Positions 36,135 through 44,756 of a DNA stretch of 64,000 nucleotides are shown piece after piece. Source of the DNA: Actinomyces sp. oral taxon 170 str. F0386 (lineage in GTDB: Bacteria > Actinomycetota > Actinomycetes > Actinomycetales > Actinomycetaceae); the NCBI RefSeq assembly GCF_000195595.1, contig NZ_GL882540.1, positions 1 through 64,000 on the forward strand, in the 5' to 3' direction. Position numbers and translations under genes: made by a program. Positions within the stretch are counted from its first letter, which is position 1, and the number at the start of each line of letters is the position of its first letter. The notes under the pieces are model-generated. The model saw only the letters and a program-made list of their open reading frames with translations, made no database searches and was not told where the DNA came from.

Positions 36135-37385
36135 ATGGATGCTGCCGATCTTCTCCTGACGGAGGTCCGTGAGCTGGTCCGCGCTCGCGGAATCGACCCG
36201 CTCAAGGACACCTCAGACCTCGAGCGGCTTGTCGCCGAGGCCGAGGACGACTATCTGCGCCGCTCCGACGCCGGACTCGTCCCGCCGCTCATCGACCCCG
36301 ATGGCTCTCGCTCACACGTGCTGGACTCCATGGCGGGCCTGGGACCGCTCCAGAGCTATCTCGACGACGAGTCCATCGAGGAGATCTGGGTCAACGCCCC
36401 CGGCCGTGTCTTCATCGCCCGCTCCGGGCGCCCCGAGCTGACCACCACGATCCTGGAGAGCGAGGACCTCACGGTCCTGGTCGAGCGGATGCTGAGGGCC
36501 TCCGGGCGCCGTCTGGACCTGTCCAGCCCCTTCGTCGACGCCCAGCTGGCCGGGGGACAGCGCCTTCACGTCGTCATTCCGCCCATCACCTCTCAGCACT
36601 GGGCGGTCAACATCCGCAAGCACACCTCCCGGGCCTCACGCACCAGCGACCTCGTGCGCATGGGCTCACTGACCAGTCAGGTGGCCGCCTTCCTCGACGC
36701 CTCCGTGCAGTCCGGACTCAACATCCTTGTGTCCGGGGCCACCCAGGCCGGGAAGACCACGATGGTCCGGGCGCTGGCCGGAGCCATCCCGGGCGGACAG
36801 CGGGTCATCTCCTGCGAGGAGGTCTTCGAGCTGGCCCTGCGGAACCGGGACTGCGTGGCCATGCAGACCCGCCCGCCCAACCTCGAGGGCGTCGGAGAGA
36901 TCAGCCTGCGTCGCCTGGTCAAGGAGGCCCTGCGCATGCGCCCCGATCGCCTCCTCATCGGAGAGGTGCGCGAGGCCGAGGCCCTCGATCTGCTGATCGC
37001 CATGAACTCCGGCCTGCCATCCATGTGCACATTGCATGCCAACTCCGCGCGAGAGGCGGTTATCAAGATCTGCACTCTACCACTGCTGGCGGGGGAGAAC
37101 GTCTCCAGCGACTTCGTGGTCCCCACTGTCGCCAGTGCTATCGACCTGGTCGTTCACCTCGACCTTGACCTCAGCGGGCGCCGCACCGTCAGGGAGGTCG
37201 CGGCTCTGTCCGGCCGGGTCGAGAACGGGGTCATCGAGCTCTCCGACGTCTTCCACCGTGACCCCACCGGCAACCTCGTGCGGGGCACGGGTGTCCCTGG
37301 AGCCGCCGAGCGCTTCAGCCGCGCCGGGCACGATCTCGCCGCCCTGTTGAGTGCTCGCCCCGCCACCGGTCAGGAGGTCTACTGA
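36135..37385 (+). CDS. tadA: Tad pilus assembly ATPase TadA/CpaF
   Basis: A 416-residue secretion ATPase that powers Flp-type pilus assembly at the cytoplasmic membrane. The N-terminal domain has GLGPLQSYLDDESIEEIWVN. Walker A is GATQAGKTTM, CEEVFEL is the Asp box, the Walker B region is RPDRLLIGEVRE, and CTLHANSAREA is the His box. The start at 36135 has GAGAGG upstream; an earlier ATG at 36021 would add 38 residues with no family match. It heads an operon whose genes overlap or nearly touch to 41042. The mycobacterial counterpart is Rv3659c. Confidence 0.94.
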   Translation: MDAADLLLTEVRELVRARGIDPLKDTSDLERLVAEAEDDYLRRSDAGLVPPLIDPDGSRSHVLDSMAGLGPLQSYLDDESIEEIWVNAPGRVFIARSGRPELTTTILESEDLTVLVERMLRASGRRLDLSSPFVDAQLAGGQRLHVVIPPITSQHWAVNIRKHTSRASRTSDLVRMGSLTSQVAAFLDASVQSGLNILVSGATQAGKTTMVRALAGAIPGGQRVISCEEVFELALRNRDCVAMQTRPPNLEGVGEISLRRLVKEALRMRPDRLLIGEVREAEALDLLIAMNSGLPSMCTLHANSAREAVIKICTLPLLAGENVSSDFVVPTVASAIDLVVHLDLDLSGRRTVREVAALSGRVENGVIELSDVFHRDPTGNLVRGTGVPGAAERFSRAGHDLAALLSARPATGQEVY

Positions 37386-38236
37386 TGGGCGCAATCGCCG
37401 GTCTCCTCGCAGGTGTGGGGATGCTACTCATCTGGATGGCCTGCACCTCAGACCCGCCTCAGTGGCGCTCGCGGCGCTCTCGGCTCCTCGCCGACATCCT
37501 GGTTCAGGCCGGGGCCGGGCGTACCAGCCCCACGATGTTCGTCCTGGGATCGATCGGACTGGGCCTGCTCATCGGCCTGGTCTTCCTGGGGATGTCCCGG
37601 GCCTGGCCGGTGGCGGTCTCCTTCACCGCCATCTTCACCGCGATCCCCTTCCTCGTCATCTCCTCGCGGGCTCGCAACCGTCGCACCCGTCTGCGCGAGG
37701 TGTGGCCGGAGGCCGTCGATACCCTCGTCTCTGGGGTGCGGGCCGGTATGAGCCTGCCGGAGGCTCTGACCAACCTCGGTGAGCGCGGCCCGGAGGTCGT
37801 CCGCCCCCAGTTCCGGGCCTTTGCCAGCGACTACGCCGCCACCGCCCGCTTCGACAGCTCTCTGGACCGGCTCAAGGCCCGCTTCGCCGACCCTGTCGCC
37901 GACCGGATCGTTGAGGCCCTGCGCCTGGCCCATGAGGTCGGTGGCACTGATCTGGGGACGCTGCTGCGTTCCTTGTCGCAGATGCTGCGCGAGGACATGC
38001 GCACCCGTGGAGAGCTTGAGGCCCGCCAGTCCTGGACGGTCAACGGCGCCAAGGTCGCGGTCGCCGCCCCGTGGCTCGTCCTGGCGCTGCTGTCCACCCG
38101 AACCCAGGCCGCGGCCGCCTACGCCACCACGGCCGGCGCCGTCGTGCTTCTCATCGGCGCCGTCGTCTCGGTCGCCGCCTACCGGCTCATGCTGCGCCTG
38201 GGGCGGCTGCCAGAGGAGGAGAGGACACTGCGATGA
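37385..38236 (+). CDS. tadB: Tad pilus inner-membrane protein TadB (T2SF)
   Basis: A 283-residue membrane protein of the type II secretion F family. Two hydrophobic segments lie near residues 1-20 and 50-95, and two more at the C-terminus (about 220-270). Between them is the T2SF helical core (WPEAVDTLVSGVRAGMSLPEAL, EVGGTDLGTLLRSLSQML). It forms the membrane platform that the TadA ATPase works on. Its ATG overlaps the tadA stop by one base and its stop overlaps the tadC start. Confidence 0.92.
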   Translation: MGAIAGLLAGVGMLLIWMACTSDPPQWRSRRSRLLADILVQAGAGRTSPTMFVLGSIGLGLLIGLVFLGMSRAWPVAVSFTAIFTAIPFLVISSRARNRRTRLREVWPEAVDTLVSGVRAGMSLPEALTNLGERGPEVVRPQFRAFASDYAATARFDSSLDRLKARFADPVADRIVEALRLAHEVGGTDLGTLLRSLSQMLREDMRTRGELEARQSWTVNGAKVAVAAPWLVLALLSTRTQAAAAYATTAGAVVLLIGAVVSVAAYRLMLRLGRLPEEERTLR

Positions 38237-39186
38237 CCACGATGAACGCGGCGCTTACCGGAGGGGGCGCGGGGCTGGTCGGGGCTGTCGGGATCCTGAC
38301 CATCATCACGGCCCTCCGCCGACGCCGTCCCACCCTCATGGCCAGGCTCGAACCCTACGTCCACCGGCAGCCCACCACATCGGGACTGCTGACCGCTCCA
38401 GCGGGGCTGGCCTCCGACGGACGAACCGTCGTCGGTCTGCTCATGGCCTCCACAGCCGGCACCCTCAACCTCGGACGGCTGCTCGACTCCCTGGGGTCGT
38501 CGGCCGACTCGGTGCGTCGGAGGCTGACGCGCTCCGGCTCGCCTCTCAGTCTCGACCAGTTCCGCCTTCAGCAGGTCCTGTGGTCGACGACGGCGCTCCT
38601 CCTGGTCCTGGCGGCTGGCGGGCTTGCGGCCCTGGTCAGGTCCGTCAACGTGCCCGCGCTCATCGTTCTTTCCCTCATGGCCACCGTGTCCGGGGCGGCC
38701 GCTCGTGACTGGTGGCTCAGCCGGGCTGTGGCGAAACGACTCTCACGGATCGAGACCCAGCTGCCCGACGTGGTCGAGCTCCTCGCTCTGGCCGTCGGAG
38801 CCGGTCAAGGGCCGGTGGCCGCCATCGAACGCGTCGTCGCACTCGGACGAGGCGACCTCATCGACGAGCTGGGTACCACGCTGACTGATATCCGATCCGG
38901 CACGGTCCTGTCCACCGCGCTGGACCGCATGGAGAGGCGAGTCGGCTCCGTTCACGTCACTCGTCTGTGCGAGGCGATCGTCGTGGCCCTTGAGCGAGGC
39001 ACACCGCTGGCTGAGGTCCTGCGCTCCCAGGCCACCGACGTGCGCGAGGCGGCTCGTCAGGACCTCATGGAGGAGGGCGGCCGACGCGAGATCGCCCAGA
39101 TGGTCCCCGTGGTCTTCCTCGTCCTGCCCATCACCGTCGTCTTCGCCCTCTTCCCAGGGCTGTTCGTCCTCAGGCTGGGGGTGTGA
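38233..39186 (+). CDS. tadC: Tad pilus inner-membrane protein TadC (T2SF)
   Basis: A 317-residue second T2SF platform protein. The core helices include LPDVVELLALAVGAGQGPVA, DIRSGTVLSTALDRMERRVG and LCEAIVVALERGTPLAEVL. The C-terminus is hydrophobic (VPVVFLVLPITVVFALFPGLFVL). The ATG at 38233 overlaps the tadB stop (ATGA); the open frame upstream is a shadow of tadB. TadB and TadC are expected to pair in the membrane. Confidence 0.92.
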   Translation: MTTMNAALTGGGAGLVGAVGILTIITALRRRRPTLMARLEPYVHRQPTTSGLLTAPAGLASDGRTVVGLLMASTAGTLNLGRLLDSLGSSADSVRRRLTRSGSPLSLDQFRLQQVLWSTTALLLVLAAGGLAALVRSVNVPALIVLSLMATVSGAAARDWWLSRAVAKRLSRIETQLPDVVELLALAVGAGQGPVAAIERVVALGRGDLIDELGTTLTDIRSGTVLSTALDRMERRVGSVHVTRLCEAIVVALERGTPLAEVLRSQATDVREAARQDLMEEGGRREIAQMVPVVFLVLPITVVFALFPGLFVLRLGV

Positions 39187-39269
39187 GCGTATCCGTCGTC
39201 CCCGAATCTCAGGGTCCCCCCGTCCATTGTCCTGTCGATCAGATTCCCACCTTCCTGCAAGGAGCAGTC

Positions 39270-39500
39270 ATGAAGCGCACACTCCGTCTCCAGTCCCGCC
39301 CGTCTCGTTCCGGTTCCAGGTCATGGTGGTCCGCCTGCCTGTCCCGGATCGATCTGCGCGACGAGCGCGGTGACGTCCCCGGCTGGGTGCTGGTCACCCT
39401 CATGACCGCCGGTCTCGTCGTGGCCCTGTGGACGGTTGCCGGCAGCACGCTGACCGAGGTCTTCCTCAACGCCATCGCGAAGGTGACGAGTGCGATCTGA
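39270..39500 (+). CDS. Small Flp/DUF4244-like pilin candidate
   Basis: A 76-residue protein with a basic N-terminus of about 30 residues, then DERGDVPGWVLVTLMTAGLV as the start of a single hydrophobic helix and a short tail. Position (after tadC, before the TadE genes) matches the DUF4244/Flp pilin gene of mycobacteria (Rv3656c). The usual G/xxxxEY prepilin cleavage motif is not seen; RGDVPGW is the nearest thing, without Glu at +5. The start has AAGGAG upstream. It is probably the major structural subunit, but this is inferred from context. Confidence 0.8.
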   Translation: MKRTLRLQSRPSRSGSRSWWSACLSRIDLRDERGDVPGWVLVTLMTAGLVVALWTVAGSTLTEVFLNAIAKVTSAI

Positions 39501-39963
39501 ACGGGCTCCTTATCGTGGTTCGGCACCGCCTCCGGGCCGCGACGTCCCCCGGCACCGGTGGTGCCGAGTGAGCGCCTGCAACGAGTCTGGTTCCGCCGTC
39601 GTCGACTTCGTCATGGTCGGCGCGCTCGTCATCGTCGTGTTCGTGGCGCTGCTCCAGGTCGCCCTGGGGGTCTACGCTCGCAACGTCCTCACCGACGCCG
39701 CCGGCGACGGCGCCCGCCGGGCCGCACTGGTCGGAGGTACCGAGGCCGAGGCGCGCCGGCGGGTGCAGACCCTGTCCGACGCCGCACTGCGTCGCGGTTA
39801 CGTGGACACCGTGACCGTGTCACGGGTCCCCTCCGGAGACCTGACGATCGTTGAGGTGACGGTGAAAGCACCCTTTCCGCTCCTGGGACTCCTCGGGCCC
39901 GGAGGGACGCTGACAGTGACGGGGCGCGCGGTCGACGAGTCCTCCCTCATTCGAGACAAGTGA
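39490..39963 (+). CDS. TadE-like pseudopilin
   Basis: A 157-residue protein. After a basic N-terminal stretch comes NESGSAVVDFVMVGALVIVV, a class III prepilin-like boundary in which Gly is followed by a helix carrying an acidic residue (Asp) near +5. The helix runs to about residue 62 and a soluble domain follows. A GTG at 39490, overlapping the pilin gene and preceded by GAAGGTGA, is taken as start; GTG at 39568 is an alternative. Such TadE proteins are minor pilins or assembly factors. Confidence 0.85.
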   Translation: MRSERAPYRGSAPPPGRDVPRHRWCRVSACNESGSAVVDFVMVGALVIVVFVALLQVALGVYARNVLTDAAGDGARRAALVGGTEAEARRRVQTLSDAALRRGYVDTVTVSRVPSGDLTIVEVTVKAPFPLLGLLGPGGTLTVTGRAVDESSLIRDK

Positions 39964-40539
39964 GTGCGGGTGATGTCCATGCTCTTCCCAAGGATCCTCA
40001 GACACCGTGTTGCTCCACGGTTCTCACTGGTGAGCCGGGTCCCCGCGATCCGCCAGGGGGAATGCCGGACAGGTCGAGGGCTCCGAGGCGCTCTTAAGGG
40101 TGCCGGTCGGGGTACCTGGGGAGTCCTGTACCGGGAGGAAGGCAACGCCATCGTCGAGTTCATCGGGTGGAGCGCTGTTCTCGTGGTACCCGTCCTCTAC
40201 CTCGTGGTCACCCTCGCCCAGATCCAGGCCACCACCTTCGCCGTCGCCTCGGCTGCCGACGCGGCCAGCCGGGTGCTGGAGGTCGACGACTCGCCAGCCG
40301 CCATGGACAAGGCTCAGGTGGCGATGGGTCTGTCCTTGTCGGATCAGGGGGTCGACGCCGACCCGGCCGGGTCCTTGTCGGTCGTCTGTGCCCACGGCTG
40401 CGCCAGGGGGCGGGCTGCGATCGTCAAGGTCGCGGTCGGTGTGGACCTCCCGGGCTTCGCCTCTCTGGGGATCGGTCGCGACGTCGTCGTCGTGGACACC
40501 GAGCGCGCCATCACCCTGCCGGGCGAGGAGGAGCCGTGA
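39964..40539 (+). CDS. Second TadE-like pseudopilin
   Basis: A 191-residue protein starting with GTG directly after the previous stop. A basic leader of about 58 residues is unusually long. It ends in EEGNAIVEFIGWSAVLVVPV, a clean TadE-type motif with Gly at the cleavage point and Glu at +5. The soluble domain has a Cys pair (VCAHGCARG) that could form a disulfide. It overlaps the next gene (GTGA). The corresponding mycobacterial locus is remembered as having a single TadE gene, so this may be an extra subunit. Confidence 0.85.
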   Translation: MRVMSMLFPRILRHRVAPRFSLVSRVPAIRQGECRTGRGLRGALKGAGRGTWGVLYREEGNAIVEFIGWSAVLVVPVLYLVVTLAQIQATTFAVASAADAASRVLEVDDSPAAMDKAQVAMGLSLSDQGVDADPAGSLSVVCAHGCARGRAAIVKVAVGVDLPGFASLGIGRDVVVVDTERAITLPGEEEP

Positions 40540-41042
40540 GCAGGAGACTGGGCCCAAGGATTACTCGGCGGCGGGTTCGCACACTGGTGCATCGGCTGCG
40601 CCGGGAGGAGGACGGCCAGACGCTTCTGCTGGGTGTCGGGCTCGTCTGTGTCGTCCTCGCGCTGCTGTTCGTCGCGGCCTCGGCCACGGCCATCTACCTC
40701 GATCTCAAGACCCTCACGTCGCTGGCGGACTCGGCAGCGGCGGCGGGGGCGGACGGTGTGGACGGGAGCCCGTACTACGGGGGCAACGGGACCGATGCTG
40801 CGCCGGGTGCTCTCACTGACGCCGCGGTCAGTGAGAGCGCGGCCGCGGACGTGTCGGCCCAACCGGTCGCTGCGAGACTGGAGGGAGTCACCATCGTCAG
40901 CGCTCGGGCCGCGGACGCTCAGACCGCCGTGGTGACGCTGCAGGCCCGCTCCCGTCCGCCTTTCCTGCCCTGGGGGATCATCCCGGCTGAGGGCTTCACC
41001 ATCACTGCCACCGGATCGGCCCGGATGACGACGACGCAGTGA
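40536..41042 (+). CDS. TadE/TadG-like pilus-locus protein
   Basis: A 168-residue protein, last in the Tad operon. The motif REEDGQTLLLGVGLV precedes one hydrophobic helix; the DGQ opening is typical of TadG or of Rv3654c-type helicase/secretion-neighbourhood proteins. The rest is a short Ala-rich soluble domain without a von Willebrand domain, so it is smaller than true TadG. Its GTG overlaps the preceding stop. Confidence 0.83.
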   Translation: MSRRLGPRITRRRVRTLVHRLRREEDGQTLLLGVGLVCVVLALLFVAASATAIYLDLKTLTSLADSAAAAGADGVDGSPYYGGNGTDAAPGALTDAAVSESAAADVSAQPVAARLEGVTIVSARAADAQTAVVTLQARSRPPFLPWGIIPAEGFTITATGSARMTTTQ

Positions 41043-41116
41043 GCCTTCAGGACTCACTGCGTCGGAACTGGTGGATGGTTGGTTGTCGGCAGGAGGGGCC
41101 GGCGGAGCGGATACTG

Positions 41117-41515
41117 TCAGGCCTGCTCGACGAAGCTCGTCGAGATGGCGGGGGAGGGGCGTCGGTGCCAGTGCATCCGGGCCCGTAGCTCCTCCTTCTG
41201 CCTACGCGAGAGCTGGGCGATGTAGGCCCGCTTCACCGTGAACAGGATATTGATGCCCACCAGCAGGTAGAAGGCGTTGGCGATGACGCTGGGCCAGGCC
41301 CCGGAGCTCGCGCAGTTGATGGTCAGGAGCACGGAGCCGGTGATGTTGAGGGCCTGGTACTTGAGTGAATCGCCTGCGATCGTGCCCTTGGAGACCAGGA
41401 AGTAGGCCACGAGGAGCTCAGCGGCGCCGATCCAGCCGCCGAGGGAGATGAGGGAGGAGAGCACGTCGTTCACGGGGATGATTCTTGGATGCGCCTCGAT
41501 GAAGGTCAATCGCAT
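41117..41515 (-). CDS. CBU_0592-like small membrane protein
   Basis: A 132-residue membrane protein with about three hydrophobic segments. The motif GGWIGAAELLVAYFLVSKG and the NCASSGAWPSVIANAFYLLVG stretch (helices 1 and 3) are typical of the CBU_0592 domain. Its function is unknown. It has a basic C-terminal tail. The ATG at 41515 is used; an upstream ATG at 41551 would run into the divergent LysR gene. The start codon lies inside the dyad 41513-41533, so the adjacent LysR regulator probably controls it. Confidence 0.8.
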   Translation of the reverse strand: MRLTFIEAHPRIIPVNDVLSSLISLGGWIGAAELLVAYFLVSKGTIAGDSLKYQALNITGSVLLTINCASSGAWPSVIANAFYLLVGINILFTVKRAYIAQLSRRQKEELRARMHWHRRPSPAISTSFVEQA

Positions 41516-41533
41516 CTCTCTGCATGAGAGATG
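41513..41533. promoter_or_regulatory. Inverted repeat between LysR gene and its divergent neighbour
   Basis: CATCTCTC (41513-41520) and GAGAGATG (41526-41533) form a perfect dyad with a 5-nt spacer. It fits the T-N11-A spacing of LysR-type sites and sits 12 bp before the LysR start codon. Confidence 0.5.
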
Positions 41534-41545
41534 TAGTTTTACTTC

Positions 41546-42457
41546 ATGCATGTACTGCCTCAGAGACTCTCGGTTCTATTGGCCGTCCACCGGGCCGGGG
41601 GAGTCGTCGCAGCGGCGGATCTCCTTCACATCACGCCGTCTGCCGTGTCCCAGCAGATTCGCCTCCTGGAGCGCGAGTGCGGTGCGCGGGTCCTGGATCG
41701 CACACCGACCGGAGCCGTGCTCACCGCGGCCGGGAAGGTCCTGGCCGACGCGGCCGAGCGCATTGAGGACGAGCTGACCACCGTGCGCCGCGAGCTGGCG
41801 GACCTGGACGACTCCATCCCCTCCGGCGTGGTGCGTGTGGGGAGCTTCGCCTCCGCCGTCCGTGCGCTCCTGCTGCCCCTGCTGTCCTCACTGGCGACCA
41901 CCAGCCCGGAGCTGGAGGTCATCGTCGAGGAGGCCGAGGAGCGCAGCGCCCTGTCCCGGCTGCGCCGCGGTGAGCTCGACCTGGTCCTCATTGAGCGGGA
42001 CGAGCACACGCTACCGGCCGCTCCCCGGGGCATGGCCGACATCCCGCTGCTGGACGAGTCCTGGCTCGTCGTCGTACCCGCCGAGCAGGCGACCCCCTCC
42101 ACCCTGGCGGACCTGGTGCGGGCCACCTGGATCGACCTGGCCCCGGGGACCGCGGGCGCCTTCGCCCTGGACCGTCTGGAGCGCCAGCTCGGGACACCGC
42201 TGACGATGCGGCACGTCGCCTACGACTACGACGTCGTCCTGGCCATGGTCAGTCAAGGCCTGGGGTGCGCGCTCCTGCCCGAGCTGGCCGTCTACTCCGG
42301 CCTCGTCCCCGACGAGCTCAGCGTGGTGCGCCTGCCCGGACTGGGCGTGCGCCAGCTGGTGGTGCGCCACCGCTCGACCCGCACCGAACCGAGCCCTGCG
42401 ACGCGTGCGGTGCTCGATACGCTGCTCACTCAGGCCCAGGCGCTTGAGCTGGGGTGA
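41546..42457 (+). CDS. LysR family transcriptional regulator
   Basis: A 303-residue LTTR. The N-terminal helix-turn-helix is LLAVHRAGGVVAAADLLHIT through VSQQIRLLERECG, followed by a linker helix and a periplasmic-binding-like effector domain (about residues 90-295). The CBU_0592 gene is divergent, only 30 bp away, and a dyad lies between them. LTTRs usually regulate the divergent gene and themselves. The effector is unknown. Confidence 0.93.
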   Translation: MHVLPQRLSVLLAVHRAGGVVAAADLLHITPSAVSQQIRLLERECGARVLDRTPTGAVLTAAGKVLADAAERIEDELTTVRRELADLDDSIPSGVVRVGSFASAVRALLLPLLSSLATTSPELEVIVEEAEERSALSRLRRGELDLVLIERDEHTLPAAPRGMADIPLLDESWLVVVPAEQATPSTLADLVRATWIDLAPGTAGAFALDRLERQLGTPLTMRHVAYDYDVVLAMVSQGLGCALLPELAVYSGLVPDELSVVRLPGLGVRQLVVRHRSTRTEPSPATRAVLDTLLTQAQALELG

Positions 42458-42550
42458 TGCCCCGCGGCCGGCGGGCCGGGACCAACAGGACCGACGGGCC
42501 CGATCCGCCCCGACGGCGCCCCCGGTGGGTTCTGCCGTAGACTCCCCTTC

Positions 42551-43672
42551 GTGGCCATTGACTTCTCCACCGAGATCGAACGACTCCGACACACCTACGC
42601 CTCCATCGCCGCGGTGACCGACCCCGAGGCCCTGCGCGCCCGCATCGCCGAGCTCTCCGAGCAGGCCTCCGCCCCCGACCTGTGGGACGACCCGGACTCC
42701 GCCCAGGTGGTCACCTCCGCACTGTCCCACGCCCAGGCCGACCTCAAGCGGGTCGAGAGCCTGGGAGAGCGAATCGAGGACCTCGAGGCCATGGTCGAGC
42801 TCGCCGGGGAGGAGGAGGGCGACGACGCCGCCGAGATCCTCGCCGAGGCCGAGTCGGATCTGACCGCCATCAGCAAGGACCTCTCCGACCTGGAGATCCG
42901 CACGCTGCTGAGCGGCGAGTACGACCCCCGCGACGCCGTTGTCACCATCCGCTCGGGTGCTGGTGGCGTCGACGCCGCCGACTTCGCCGAGATGCTCCTG
43001 CGCATGTACACCCGTTGGGCCGAACGGCACGAGTATCCCGTCAAGGTCCTCAACACCTCGTACGCCGAGGAGGCGGGCCTGAAGTCGGTCACCTTCGAGG
43101 TCCACGCCCCCTACGCCTACGGGACCCTGAGTGTCGAGGGCGGGACGCACCGTCTGGTGCGTATCAGCCCCTTCGACAACCAGGGCCGTCGCCAGACCTC
43201 CTTCGCCGCCGTCGAAGTCATTCCGCTCATCGAGTCCACCGACCACATCGACATCCCTGAGACCGACATCCGCATCGACGTCTTCCGCTCCTCAGGACCC
43301 GGCGGTCAGAGCGTCAACACCACGGACTCCGCCGTGCGCATCACCCATCTGCCCACGGGACTGGTGGTCTCCATGCAGGACGAGAAGTCCCAGATCCAGA
43401 ACCGCGCCGCCGCCATGCGTGTCCTCCAGTCGCGACTGCTCCTGCTCAAGCAGCAGGAGGAGGACGCCAAGAAGAAGGAGCTCGCCGGGGACGTCAAGGC
43501 CTCCTGGGGGGACCAGATGCGCTCCTACGTCCTTAACCCCTACCAGATGGTCAAGGACCTGCGGACCAGCTTCGAGGTCGGCAATCCTGACTCGGTGTTC
43601 GACGGCGATATCGACGGCTTCATCGACGCCGGCATCCGCTGGCGCAAGCAGCAGGAGACCGCCGAGGACTGA
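42551..43672 (+). CDS. prfB: Peptide chain release factor 2
   Basis: A 373-residue class I release factor recognising UGA and UAA. The codon-recognition tripeptide SPF is in RISPFDNQG and the catalytic GGQ in [14 protein letters not shown]. The start is GTG at 42551. The frame is continuous: there is no programmed +1 frameshift, unlike E. coli prfB. A bulged stem with a T-rich tail follows the stop. Confidence 0.97.
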   Translation: MAIDFSTEIERLRHTYASIAAVTDPEALRARIAELSEQASAPDLWDDPDSAQVVTSALSHAQADLKRVESLGERIEDLEAMVELAGEEEGDDAAEILAEAESDLTAISKDLSDLEIRTLLSGEYDPRDAVVTIRSGAGGVDAADFAEMLLRMYTRWAERHEYPVKVLNTSYAEEAGLKSVTFEVHAPYAYGTLSVEGGTHRLVRISPFDNQGRRQTSFAAVEVIPLIESTDHIDIPETDIRIDVFRSSGPGGQSVNTTDSAVRITHLPTGLVVSMQDEKSQIQNRAAAMRVLQSRLLLLKQQEEDAKKKELAGDVKASWGDQMRSYVLNPYQMVKDLRTSFEVGNPDSVFDGDIDGFIDAGIRWRKQQETAED

Positions 43673-43704
43673 TCGGCTCACTTCCTCTGGAAGTGTCACT
43701 GACG

Positions 43705-43739
43705 TCAGGGATCCCCCGGAGGGGTCCCTGATTTCTTTT
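43705..43739 (+). terminator. Rho-independent terminator after prfB
   Basis: TCAGGGA-T-CCCC pairs with GGGGTCCCTGA, with one bulged base. TTTCTTTT follows immediately. It is 32 bp after the prfB stop. Confidence 0.85.
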
Positions 43740-43805
43740 CTGCACGCCCCTGGTTCTTCTGGCTTGAGATTGAGGGGGCACAATAGTCGGCGTACCGTGA
43801 ATTAT

Positions 43806-44756
43806 ATGAGTACACCACATGGAAAACCTCAGTCAGAGGAAATGTTATCAACGCACTCGTCTCTCGAAGCCTCGGGTCTCAGCAGATGCCGGTCGGATCG
43901 AGAGAATCAACTGAATTTAGGCGGGAGGGCTCTACGGATCGTCATCGCAGTTGCGATGATGTTCGCCTGCGCATTCACGCCACCTTTGTTGAAGCAGGTT
44001 CCTGTCATCCAGTCCTTTGCTCTCGCACATGAGAATCCCGATGATCTCTTGGAGTCCTTCGCGGTGGGGTCGTGTGTGTTGCTGATCTACGGGGCGGCGG
44101 CAGTGCTCGCTCTGATCCTGTGCTATGTCCTGTGTCGCACGCTTGACCGAGGTCGGCATGTCAATATGGGGCTGCGCATTGACAGACGCGCGCTGCTCTG
44201 GCTGGCGGGGATGATTCTGGCTGCGCTCGTCGTGGACCTTGTGGTGGCCAGCATGGTTCATGTGCTCGGGCTTGCTGGTGGAGACCAGCCGGTACCCCAG
44301 GGCCCACCGTGGCTCGTGATCGTCGAGTCCTTCTCCGTAGCCTTCCTTCTTCAAGGAATTCCTGAGGAGATAATTTGGAGAGGGTGGCTCTTCCCCTCAC
44401 TGGGTGAGACGCGTTTTGCGGCAGCTTCCAGCGTCCTCGGGTTCACCGTTCTTCATCTCCTATCCCAAGTAGGTCAGCAGAATCTCATCGAGCACATCAC
44501 ATACCTCGTTTTGCCGTGCGGTTTCGCGGTGACCGCGTTGATTGTTCGGCTGGTATCGGGGTCGACCTGGGCGGCGATCGGAGTGCACGGAGGATTTCAT
44601 ATGGTGAACTACTTCGTGTCCAGTTCCATGCATCTCCCCGGTGACTCGGTGACCTGGGTGCTTCAAGGACTTCTCTTGGCCGTCGTCGGCCTTCTTATTC
44701 TCGTGTTCCACCGCCGTCATCGGCGGTTGGCGGCGTTGGCAGGCCGGCCATGTTGA
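43806..44756 (+). CDS. CPBP family intramembrane metalloprotease
   Basis: A 316-residue membrane protein with about seven to eight hydrophobic segments. CPBP motifs are present: EEIIWRGWLF (Glu-Glu-x3-Arg), FTVLHLL (His), and HGGFHMVNYF (His...Asn). Members cleave CAAX-type or other intramembrane substrates, and some are bacteriocin-immunity-like. No ribosome site precedes the ATG at 43806, so translation may be leaderless or begin further in, for example at the codon for MLSTHS. Its 3' end overlaps the convergent ada-alkA-ogt gene by 62 bp. Confidence 0.88.
   Translation: MSTPHGKPQSEEMLSTHSSLEASGLSRCRSDRENQLNLGGRALRIVIAVAMMFACAFTPPLLKQVPVIQSFALAHENPDDLLESFAVGSCVLLIYGAAAVLALILCYVLCRTLDRGRHVNMGLRIDRRALLWLAGMILAALVVDLVVASMVHVLGLAGGDQPVPQGPPWLVIVESFSVAFLLQGIPEEIIWRGWLFPSLGETRFAAASSVLGFTVLHLLSQVGQQNLIEHITYLVLPCGFAVTALIVRLVSGSTWAAIGVHGGFHMVNYFVSSSMHLPGDSVTWVLQGLLLAVVGLLILVFHRRHRRLAALAGRPC

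Noticed and set aside
42551-43672. Programmed frameshift in prfB
   Set aside because: The reading frame is continuous through the region and no in-frame UGA with slippery sequence is present.
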